From Biomphalaria glabrata (taxonomy: Eukaryota; Mollusca; Gastropoda; Planorbidae), in assembly GCF_947242115.1 (NCBI RefSeq), contig NW_026602913.1, positions 1 to 64,000 of the forward strand: 64,000 nucleotides of DNA, written 5' to 3'. Below, one piece after another: positions 21,597 to 31,900 of the stretch. Made by a program: the position numbers and the translations under genes. Under the pieces are notes generated by a model that was not told the origin of the DNA, did not search any database, and worked only from the letters and a program-made list of their open reading frames with translations. Each line of letters begins with the position of its first letter. Position 1 is the stretch's first letter.

Positions 21597-21954
21597 AATA
21601 AATAGCAGCCTTTACAGAGAATCATTTTATTCATTGCTTAACTCTTTCTGTCCTGATTGATGATACCATCGTTGATGTGACCCCCAAAAATTAACTTAAT
21701 TTTGGTTGTTTTTTTAAACTTAATTTGGTGTTATATAAAAAAAATCTATACCATTTATAATATTTTCTAATTAAAACAAAAACATAATTGAAGTTTAATC
21801 GTAACAGGGCAGAGAAATATAAATGGCGAAAATGAATAATTAAATCTGAACGCGGAAAATAATTATTTCTGGATAACCTGTATATCATGTAATTAAATAG
21901 CCCACTGAACAAAAACCTATACAGAAAATTTTCCTTTGAAACATAATCAAACTA

Positions 21955-22045
21955 ATGATAAGGCTTGTCTACAAGTCCGAAGATTAATGAGGAATGAAGT
22001 ATTTCCTGTGTTTACGCAGCCCCAGCTGTGACCTACATACTTTGC
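21955..22045 (-). mobile_element. LINE L-B 3' fragment
   Basis: Same 3' end as 8656-9115 (AAGGCTTGTCTACAAGTCCG, CGCAGCCCCAGCTGTGACCT), truncated within the finger-like motif. Confidence 0.65.
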
Positions 22046-22121
22046 CATAACTAAATAATGTACAACAGACAACTGTTTGATGTGAGAAAAAAACAAATTA
22101 CCACTGCGATATGTTAAGATG

Positions 22122-22342
22122 TTAAGGTTATCTGTTTCTATGGCCGATGGTTACCAAGGATGTCATGTGGCCAGCACAACAAACACACACCATACATTCC
22201 CCATCTATCATAAGTTACGCATAAGACTCAGGGGCGTCATAGAAATACCGATATTCGAATTGCCAGTCTTCATCAAGATTGGAATCCTGGACCCCTTAGT
22301 TTGGAGGCTAAGTGCTTTACCACTAAGCCACCACACCTGTTT
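22122..22342 (-). mobile_element. SINE S1, near full length
   Basis: In reverse: GTGGTGGCTTAGTGGTAAAG head, GGTCCAGGATTCCAATCTTG, ATGAAGACTGG, a decayed middle and TGCTGGCCACATGACATCC. It is truncated in the 3' part. Confidence 0.75.
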
Positions 22343-22477
22343 TTCCTATGAGATAATCTCAACGCTTGACACATTTTAATGTTTTTAATTGAATGAAAAA
22401 GATACCCATCATTAATGTAAATAGTTAGACCCAGGGGAACTAACAATTATATTGTTTTATTTATAAGTATCGGAACT

Positions 22478-22650
22478 CTGGCCGACGGTTGACGATGGTG
22501 TCATGTGGTCAGCGCAAGGACAAACCACTTTACCATTAAGAGTTTGGTGGTCTCAGGGGCGGCCTTAATAAGCACAGTCTTCTCTGGGATTCGAACTCCA
22601 AGACAAATCTGTTCACTAGCCAAGCGCGTTGACTCTTAACCACCACGCCC
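22478..22650 (-). mobile_element. SINE S1-like, decayed
   Basis: In reverse: GGGCGTGGTGGTTAAGAGTC, TTGGAGTTCGAATCCCAGAG, AAGACTGTGCTTATTAAGGC and a TGACCACATGACACCATCG trace of the core. Confidence 0.6.
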
Positions 22651-23344
22651 AGCGTGGAAAATGCGTTTGCTATTAACTAGTGATTGGTGTTTAGAGAGTG
22701 GTATACACATCTCTAACATTAATATAGCGTTTGTTATACTTTGATATAACAATGTGTGTAGCTATCATATAACTTGAAATGGTAGACATATATTGTGATG
22801 GTTGAACAAATAGTGACACTGTCCTACGTATTTGTAACTAATTTTTGAAAATCTTTAATGTCCAAAGTATCTTTTTGTAATATTAATTGTTATATACATA
22901 AGCAGCATAAAAAAATAGAAGAATGATATACTATCTACCCTATACTTAGCACTTCAATTATTTCTTTTTATAAATTATGTGTCGTTGGTTTTAGTGGTAA
23001 AGACACTAATGCATAATCTAGAACAGATTTATATAAGTGTTCCTTCTTACTCCTAACGTTAGACCTTGGTGCGAATCAGGAAAACATACGACTTAGTAGA
23101 GTTGAAGTCTGCAACTAATAAGATAATATAAAGATACAGATAAGATAAGGTTAGGGATAAAAATAAGATGAATATAAGATAAGATAAGATACATGAAAAG
23201 ACAGGATAAAAGGTAAGCTATAATGAAAGATTAGTTACAATAAATGAGATAAATTATAAGATGAAATCTTGAATGAATACGTTGAAACATATGATGATAA
23301 GTGATGATGACTGATAAGATATAAAATACCTTGTAAAGTTTAGT
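22651..23344. other. AT-rich spacer with GATAA-rich tract
   Basis: From about 23105 to 23330 the sequence is rich in TAAGATAAGAT words, similar to the 3' tail repeats of the Jockey/CR1-type LINE family. No gene is seen. Confidence 0.4.
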
Positions 23345-23622
23345 GAAGTTCCCCTTTCAGACCTTGCAATTCATAGGGCAGGGGATGTAAAAGTCATCTG
23401 TTTCTGCCTATGGTTAACGAGGGTGTCTTGTGGCCAGCACAACGACCAAGGGCTTTGATTTTTCCTCAACAAATGTCAGGTACCCATTATAGCTGTGGGG
23501 GGAGGGGGACTCAGAGGCGCTCTATAGTTCCGAAATTAAGAATTCCGGTCTTCACGAGGATTCAAACCCGGGAACTCCGGTTGTGAAGCCAAGCGCTTTA
23601 CCACTCAGCCACAGTGCCTCGG
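23345..23622 (-). mobile_element. SINE S1, full length
   Basis: In reverse the complete order is present: CACTGTGGCTGAGTGGTAAA, CCCGGGTTTGAATCCTCGTG, AAGACCGGAATTCTTAATTT, GAGTCC-type middle, GTCGTTGTGCTGGCCACAAG, CAGATGACTTTTACATCCCC and GCAAGGTCTGAAAGGGGAAC. Confidence 0.9.
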
Positions 23623-23734
23623 TAAGATGGTAAATAAGTTAAAGTTATATAAGTCATAGTCAGACTACTTTTAATTTTCTTGTAAACTGAAAATAAATTC
23701 ACAAATATTGTCTATTTTGTTTTGTTTTTAATTA

Positions 23735-23900
23735 GAAACTTCCATACTGTAGCCAGCTCAGTGAATTGTGATACAATCTCTATAATGGGCCTCTCTCTCT
23801 CTCTCTAACTCTCTGTCTCTCCATCTCTCTGTCTCTTTTTGTGTGTGTGCCTCTGTGTGTGTGGCGGGGGGGGGGGGTATCTGTGAGAAGGTTTCCATGT
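23735..23900. repeat. CT/GT microsatellite and repeat R3 trace
   Basis: A CTCTCT run at 23794-23808 and GTGTGTG runs near 23840-23860 precede a G-run at 23864-23877. The following TATCTGTGAGAAGGTTTCC and the upstream CATACTGTAGCCAGCTCAGTG resemble 33298-33400, suggesting a shared repeat. Confidence 0.5.
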
Positions 23901-25161
23901 TACCATTAGACTCTCACCAAAGACAGCGCCTCTCATGTCATGATTCGAACTTAAATCCCCCAGGGTAGCTTCTCGATTTTATCTGCCACTCATGTAACAA
24001 ATCAAGGATTTTTTTCTTGGAATTATGGATATCCGCCTCTGTTTAAGTAAAACAGAAAGCCATAGATGTAAGATTGTTTTCTTGAAATGATGGGATATTC
24101 GCCTCTGTTGAGAAAAACCAAAAAGCCATAGATCTAGATCTCCTTCTATGATAAAGTGCTTTAAGCTATCGATCTAATGGAGTAGTTGTCGTGTCTTTTT
24201 AATATTCAAACAGCTCTTCACCACAACTTGACAGCATCAAAAGTTGATGTTTTGAGAACAGAACGAGGGTGTTACTGTGTTTGTACATTAAAATTCGGGT
24301 ATTAACCATGTCGAGTATTGCATCAGACATAAACAGTGATGACACTCATTTAAGAACGAACATCCAAGTTTTGTTCCTTCTTCTTCTTTTGAAAGAATAG
24401 AAAGAAAAGAGAAGTGTTAATATATGGCAGAAAGAAATAAAATAGAGAGAAAGAAGGGGACGACTAAAGAAGGAGAGAAAGAGGTGATGAGTAGAATTTG
24501 ATGAATTTAATAACATGGGAAAGAGGAGGGCATTACATGCAGAGAGGATTGGGAGCTCTTAACTATAAAGAGGTGGGGGGGGTAAATTAAGAAGGCAAGA
24601 GGCGGGCTTTATTATAGATATACAGAGAGAGAAAGCGATGGTAAGACAACATAAAAGAATGGACAGGCCTGTCATTGGGAAAAATTATTTTCAAGGCAAG
24701 AGACTGAGAGGAATATAGAAGTACGGTCAACAGATCTTGTGTGGTGCCCCAAAGGTTCAACAGACTTAAGTTGAAAGTGAAGGAAGATGGCCTGAATGCT
24801 GAGAGTGACGGAGTGAATTAAAAATATAGAAAGGAAAAGAGGGAAGAAATGAAAGGAGGAGAGGGTGAGCTAAAACTTGGAAAGGGAAAGAGGGGGTGGG
24901 GTGGATTTAAGGCCTCAGTCATCCAGTGCAACAACTTATTTGGAAGGCTCTCTGGACAGTGAGAACAGATCACTGACCCATATCAAAGTGTGTTTTTGTT
25001 GTTATGAAAGGAAATATCCAGTCATTGAATCCTGACATAATTCATACGTGGATTACTTTTCCGTTCTTATATAGGTAGGAGAAATAATGTCTTTTTTTAC
25101 TTGTTGTTATTCAGGCGTAAAAAGAATAATTGTAATTAGTAAATATGAAGTTATTTACTAG
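23901..25161. other. Purine-rich spacer, nothing recognised
   Basis: The part from 24400 to 24920 is unusually rich in GGAAAG/AGAGAG words on the plus strand. No open frame, splice context or known repeat was recognised. Confidence 0.4.
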
Positions 25162-25260
25162 ATGCGCGGTGGTTGAGTGCTATAGCGCTTGGGTTTCAAA
25201 CTGAGTTATCCCAGGTTTGAATCCTGGTGAAAACTGGTAATTTTAATTTTGGGCTCTTTA
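25162..25260 (+). mobile_element. SINE S1 head
   Basis: GCGCGGTGGTTGAGTGCTAT, CCCAGGTTTGAATCCTGGTG and AAAACTGGTAATTTTAATTT, then sequence leaves S1 and enters the LINE end at 25268. Confidence 0.7.
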
Positions 25261-25267
25261 AGCATTC

Positions 25268-25562
25268 CTTGTTATCCCTGCGACAATGGACTCAACGCTC
25301 AAAAGCTACGGTCTGCAGGCTTTTTCAGTGCACGGACCAAAGGTTTGGAACTCACTCCCCATTGATCTCAGACAGACAACATGCTACACCACTTTTAAGA
25401 AGAACATTGAGATCTATCTGTTTAAAACTTTTTTTTTAGATTAGTTTGTCATTGTAACCCTCGTGTTTATGTATGTAATGTTATTACAGCGCATTGAGCC
25501 TACATTTAGTTTGTTAACAGCGCTTTATAAATAAAATTATCATCATTGTTATTATTATTCGG
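25268..25562 (+). mobile_element. L2/CR1-type LINE 3' end
   Basis: The plus strand reads STLKSYGLQAFSVHGPKVWN then SLPIDLRQTTCYTTFKKNIE and IYLFKTFF with a stop, the conserved C-terminus of L2/CR1-type reverse transcriptases. The tail CAGCGCTTTATAAATAAAAT and TATTATTATT is the usual L2-type 3' end. Confidence 0.8.
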
Positions 25563-25574
25563 TCTTGAAGACGA

Positions 25575-25680
25575 GCATAATTATTATTATCTTATAAAAT
25601 ACAAACGTTACTTCCTAGTGACAATCTAGTCATGTATGTTAATTAATGATTTATAATCTGCCAAGTCATTGGTTTAACAC
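25575..25680 (-). mobile_element. LINE 3' tail, decayed
   Basis: ATTATCTTATAAAATACAAA, CGTTACTTCC, TAGTCATGTATGTTAAT and CTGCCAAGTCATTGGTTT align with the tail of the 838-1358 LINE family in the same orientation. Confidence 0.55.
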
Positions 25681-25687
25681 TTTCCAT

Positions 25688-25805
25688 AGTAAAGACGGTT
25701 AGTCGTTGTGCTGGCCACACGACACCCTCGCTAACTGTGGGGCCAGAAAACCTTTACATCATTTGCCCTATTGATTGCAAGGTCTGAAAGGGGAGCTTTA
25801 CTTTT
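25688..25805 (+). mobile_element. SINE S1, 3' half
   Basis: TTAGTCGTTGTGCTGGCCAC, ACGACACCCTCGCTAACTGT, AACCTTTACATCATTTGCCC and GCAAGGTCTGAAAGGGGAGC. The head is absent. Confidence 0.8.
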
Positions 25806-26091
25806 TTTTTAAACATATATTGAATCTGCTTTGAAGAGTACGGTCTGAGCCGGATCCGACATTGACACACACACACACACACATATATACACACAAACAT
25901 GCACGATGACGTAGCTAATATAATAATAGACATGACATGCGTATTTATATAACTTTATAGAACCTTGTAATAATGATTAAATTATTTCCGTGGGTCTCTA
26001 TACAAGGCAGAAAAGATTTACACTATCCTCGAAACGAAAGATTACGAAAGATTACGTAAGAGGGCAGAATTTATTTAATTTATTATTATAT

Positions 26092-26300
26092 ATAATAAGG
26101 CTTGTCTTCGAGTCCAAAGATTAATGAGGAATACAGTATTTCCCGTGGCTGCGCAGCCCCAGCTGTGACCTGCATATTTTGCCACATCCAGGGCAAGCAT
26201 AACCATTGTCCGCAGGTGGTCGATTTAGATTTTCTTTTCGTCGTCGTTTGTCCTCGGCAGCAGATTTTCTTTTCGTCTCAAAAGTGTGTATATATAATAT
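26092..26300 (-). mobile_element. LINE L-B 3' end
   Basis: Same 3' region as 8656-8850: the minus strand encodes the CPGC...C...H...H motif and the upstream AENKRRR-type basic run. The copy is truncated inside ORF2. A CA/TA microsatellite lies upstream near 25862-25890. Confidence 0.7.
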
Positions 26301-27239
26301 ATATGGCTCCTTTTGTCTCGAAATGCAATGGATGCGCCCAGGTGAGTCACTGGTTTTGGTTTAGTCTTGAGACGAGGCAGAACTTGGTGTGGCTAATCAA
26401 GCCAATTCTAGAGCGGTATACTTGCCACAATTCATGCATGTGTATTCCAATCTAGACTCTATTCAGATATAGAAATTGTGAAGGAGAAAGAGGATTTATT
26501 GGATATTTTCGTACATGACGAAAATTAAAACTAGATAACTTGGTGGATCCGGTGTATAAAATAAAGGAAGTATTGATACGATATCTTTTTTTAGTTATAA
26601 TGAAAATATCACTTTTTTGTTTTCACCAATACTCCAATACAGACGTTAGGATAGAGAACAAAGGTTAATTTTGTTTCATATTAGATATCATGCCTGGCCA
26701 TAAAGTCTTTAGTGGCGCTTACAAAGTGGAAAATGCCATTTAACAAAGAAAATAATGGCCATGGACAGTTTTGGTGATAGTCTATGTCTAGAAAAATTTT
26801 GTGAACAAAAATAAAAACATATTAGGCTTTGTAAAGCCTAATATTCTGCATATATTCCAATAGTTTTTTTTTTATTTCAAATTCACTAGCTGGAGTCTAC
26901 ATACCGATTTTTAAAAAAAAATTCTTTCATAACTCTTCATTACAATTTTTTAATAATTGGTCAATAGTTGGTAAAGGGAGATTACTCTGACACCAATGTT
27001 GCTAACTAAAACAAAACAATCATCTGGCATTTCTTGTTGCTCAAGACCCCTTAATTTACTTTAATATTTAGATCTACACTCTAAACTAGTAAGAATCATA
27101 AATACTAATAATGAAATCAGCTTTGATTTGTGAGCTAGAAATTTACTAGATCTACTAATACTAGATCTACTTCTACTATTAATTTCTTAATTAATAAGTA
27201 AATCTATCATCTACTAAACTCAATCTCAATCTGACCTTA
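26301..27239. other. AT-rich spacer, nothing recognised
   Basis: No convincing exon or repeat family was seen. Repeated TAGATCTAC words around 27060-27180 are only short AT-rich similarity. Confidence 0.35.
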
Positions 27240-28330
27240 ATTAAAACTTTTGACCTGGGGAGGCAGTCTTAACTAGCCTTCCCCCTGCTTATCCAGTTAC
27301 ATCCCCTGCTTAGCCAGTGACATCATCTCATCTCACACAGTTTTTTTTTCACTAAGCCACTAAGCTAAGTCGTTCATCTAACGACCTTTAAATCCTAGCT
27401 CTGGAGACAATTAATACCTTCATGCCCAGTGCTATTTTTGCATACACTGATGGGTCGGCATCAATAGATTCTGGAAGAGCAGGCTATGGAGCCTACATCA
27501 ACTTTCTTGGCTCTTACACAATTAAAATCTTTTGACCATGTGGTAGTGTTTGCAGTTTTGATGCGGAGACCATGGTAGTCTGTGAAGCCTTAAAGGTCAT
27601 TGACTCTCAACTCGGCGAGGGACATTTGAGGGCAACACAGATTGTTGTGGTCACTGACTCAAAATCTGTACTACAGGCTTTGCAAAGCCCCGGACCATGG
27701 CCCCCCAATATCAGCACTGTCATCATGCCTTCACATAACATCAAACAACGCTATGGCACCCCTGTAATAATGCAGTGGGTACTGAGTCACATAGGTGTGA
27801 CTGGCAACACAATTGCAGACTCTTTGGCCAACCAGGGAGGGCAAATTCCACCCACTGAACAGGCTGTAAGCTTGCATCAAGCCCTGGCTATAATACAAAA
27901 AACAGAAATGGAAAAGTGGTTTGAGTGCTGGGACAAGTCCCAAAAAGCCTGTGGAGTCTGGGAGCGCATGAGGTGCCCTGACCGCACTTCCCTGTGGTGG
28001 AGGCTGTCCAGGCCTGAGCAAGCTATTATAGCACAGTGCAGGACAGGCCACTGTCCTGTTGGCTCATATTTCTTGCAGCTATGGCCAATTTTGATTCACG
28101 GTGCCCCCGCTGCGTGGAAGAAGAGGAAACCGTGCCTCATATTCTGTTTGACTGCCCCAGACTTGCTGATCTCCATCTCGACAGCAGGTATCCCTATTTC
28201 ATTGCTAGCATCCTCTAGTTCTGCAGTCAGTATTCAAGATTTGCAAGCATATAAGAATGTGACTCCATGACCATGAATTACATCAGTCTGATTTAAGTGT
28301 TGAGGGCTAGCTTTTGCCTTTGTCTTTCCA
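27240..28330 (+). mobile_element. LINE 3' part with RNase H domain and zinc knuckle
   Basis: The frame carries an RNase H fold: AYTDGSA (first Asp, 27440), FDAETMVVCEAL (Glu), VVTDSKSVLQAL (Asp) and VLSHIGVTGNTIADSLANQG (His...Asp). One in-frame TGA at 27533 separates the first motif from the rest. Further on, in another frame, comes CPRCVEEEETVPHILFDCP (about 28099-28155), a CxxC-H-C knuckle typical of the C-terminus of I-superfamily LINEs. An encoded RNase H points to the I group (I, Nimb, LOA, R1) rather than Jockey/CR1. The RT part is missing, so this is 5'-truncated and decayed with at least one stop and one frameshift. Confidence 0.8.
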
Positions 28331-28909
28331 TATTGTTTTGACTTAACAAGTGCTGCTGTGGACAGTGCTATTCTGGCCATGTTTGGTTCCATCATTAGAG
28401 ACAATAGTACTGAAATATTTGAAACTACTGATACTTGACATGTACTTCTAAATTCCTTTAAGTTCAGCTAACCTTTGGTAATCAGATGTTATGGACAATC
28501 CACCCCTCCCCCATTTTCCAGTCCCAGAACCATTGAACTATCAAGAGTCAATTGTCCCAGTATTGAAATGTAATATAATTTACATTTGTTGCTGAAATGG
28601 TTCATAACTACTTAGCTCATCATTTTATCCAGACTAGAATTGACTAAAACTATATGTTGTTGTTATATCACTATAGATCTACAAAATGGTCTTAATTAAT
28701 TATTTTTTCTAACTAGATCTAGATCTATTCTATAGATCGAGACTAGATTAGGCACTTACTTGAGTTACATAGTAAGATGGGAAAACTGGACTATATAGAG
28801 TGCTTAAACTTTGCACTGTACTAGATATAATTTACATTGTAATTTTATAAATTGTCTAAAGAATATAATGCCAAAAAGGAGTATGACTTTGTTTTTATTT
28901 TGTTATTAG
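28331..28909. other. AT-rich spacer upstream of the coiled-coil gene
   Basis: No first exon for the following gene could be identified here; repeated TAGATCTAGATC words only. Confidence 0.35.
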
Positions 28910-31900
28910 ATAATATTCCTGGAGTCGGCAGTTACAATCTGTTAGGTGATCATCATGGTCCTATTAAAGGTCTGCCTTTTATATATATTTTTTTAAATTA
29001 CTATATTTGTATATATATTTATATATATATGTTATATTGCATTGTATCCATTGTATAATATTTATAAATCTTAAATCTATGCTAGCTTATTAAACATACT
29101 TTTTTTTTAAGAATGCGCTTACAATACATAACAAAAGAAAAGTCCCAATTGTAGTTTTTATATAAATGAATAAATGTGCTACATTTTTTTTGCAGACTTG
29201 GAACTGAACAGAACAAGATCCCTTAGCGGATTAGAGCAAAGTGGAAGGACATATAAAGACATAGGTAAAATAAAGACTTCAACAATCTATGGACTTAGGC
29301 AAGGAAAAATATAATTCTTAAATGTTACAAGGATTATTGACTTTTAAATTGGTAAATAAATTTTAGTGTGCAAAGTCAAATAGTTGGATTCCAAACTTTT
29401 CTGAATTAGTTGGGAGTCATTTCCATATATATATATATAATAGTTGGGAATCATTTCCATATATATATATATATATGTGGTGGGGTGGCTGATGGGTGAA
29501 ATGCTTGGCTTCAAAACCGATGGGCCTCTGGTTGGAATTTCATTGAAGACTAGGAATTTGAATTTTAGGATCCTCTTATTCCACCCAACTCTATTGGGTA
29601 CATGACATTATTTGGGAAACAAAATTAGTTGTTCGTTGTGCTGACATATGACACAATTGTTAGCCAAAGAAACAGAAGACCTTTACATCATCTGTTTTAT
29701 AGAATGCAAGGTCTGAAAATCAAGTGAAAATATTAGCAAAAACATTTTGGTTATTGATTTACAATTGGTTAACAAAATCAGAATGCTTTATGATTATAAT
29801 CTTGTACTGTAGTGTTTTCTCTTGCAACAAATTATCTAGTTTAGTACAAAAGATAATATACATAGATAATTAATATATTAATATTCAAATAGCTGTCATA
29901 TACACAAAAAACTGAAGCTAATAATTAATAAGACCAAAAATTTAAATATACCCTACTTGAACTATTCCGAACAGTATTTTTTGTTAATCACTATGCCTAA
30001 TATCTAGTTGATAGGAAATGATGTTTATTGAAGGCTTTTTTTTTCTAACAGGGTACAGACTCCCAGACAACATTGAAATGCATAGGAAACTAAAAGAAGC
30101 GCAGGATCAAATCAAAAGCTTGGACATTCTCCTCACGGGGGCCAACAAACAAAAGGATATGTTTGAAAAAATTTATAAAGTCTTGGAACAGAAGTTGTCT
30201 TCAGGTGAACAAAATCTGAAAGAGCTAGAAAGTGAAAAGAACAAATTAAACAAAGCCATTTCAGAATTGCAGAAGGAAAATACAGATTTGGAAAGCAAAA
30301 GAGCCAGCGCTGAACATGAGAGCCATGCTATTTCTGCTCAGCTGGAAAAGGAAAAGAACACTGTAAAGAATCTACAGAAAGAATGCTCGTCACTTCAGTC
30401 TTATGTCTGTAAACTTCAGAATGAGGTGAAAGAACTAGAATCTGAGAAAATCAAATTAGCCAAAATCATTTCAAAGTTGGAAAACACTAAAGCTAATTTG
30501 GAGAAAGACAGGGATGCCATCTCTTCTTGTTTGAATGAGGAAAAAGAAAGGTATAAGAAAGAATGTGCCACTTTGATGTCAACAATAACACAGTTGCAAA
30601 GGGAGGGGAAAATCTATGATGAGGAAAACAATCAAATGGACAGAACAATCCAAGAGCTAGTGACAATGAATGCCAGTCTAGAGAAAACTAAAGATATCAT
30701 TGCTACTCAGCTTGAAGCCGAGAGAGACAAGTCACAGAAAGAGTTAAAATCATCCATATCAGTATTACTAGAGGAATCAGAGGCAGAGAAAGTCAAGTTA
30801 AGCAGTAGAATAACGGAGTTACAGAAAGAGACTTTAGAATTGGGAAAGAAATTAGAAAATACTGAGCAAGAGTTTCAATCTGTTTCATCCCAACTTTTGG
30901 AAGAAAAGAGTTCAGTCAGCACTATCAAAGAAGAATGCTCAGCAATGAATTTTACCATTTTAAAAATGGAGAATGAAATAGCAGATTCGAAAACTGAAAA
31001 AATTAATTTAGTCCAAGGTTTATCAGAGTTAGAAAACGTTACAGCTAGTCTTGAGAAAGACAAAAATGCCCTCTCTTCATGCATAGAGGAGGAAATAGAA
31101 AAGTCTAAAAAAGAATGTTCAGTTTTTATGTCATTAATAACAGAACTAAAACAGAAACTTGAACATTTTCACTCAGAAGTGGTTCAATTAAAAATAACAA
31201 TTGATGAGCTAGAGAAAAAAAATGCTAGCTTAGAGAATGATAAGAAAGCTATTTCTTCCCAATGGGAATTCGAAAGAGACAAATCACAGATTGCACTTGA
31301 AGAATCAGAGGCATAAAAAGATAAATTGAATGCTATGATATCAGAGGTACAGAAAGTGTCATTGGAGTTGGAAAAGAAATTAGAAGATTCAGTACAAAAG
31401 TGTCAAGCGATTTCTTCTGAACTGAAGGAAGAGAAGATCTCAGTCAGCACTGAGGAGTACTCATTGATGAAGTTAGCTGTTTCATCAATGGAAACTGAAT
31501 TAGCAGATCTAAAAGCTGAAAGAACAACTTTAGTTCAGACTATGTCAGAATTAGAAAATGCTAGAATCTGCCTTTCTTCTCGCCTTGATGAGGAGAGAGA
31601 CATGTCAAAGAAAGACTTATCGATTTTAATGTCATCAGTTGTAGAGCTAAAAAATGATATTGAATATTTTCAAGTGGAAAAAAATCATTTAAATGAAACC
31701 ATCAATGAGTTAAAGATGAAAAACACTGGGTTAGAAGAAGATAGAAAAGCCTTGTCTTGCCAGCTGGAAGAAAAGGCAGAGAGACATGTAGCAGAATTAT
31801 TGGAAGAAAAAGTCAAGACTAAATGATATTATTGCTGTTTTGCAGACAGAGTCTTTAGCATTGAAAAACCAATTAACTAATTCTGTTCAAGAATGTCAAG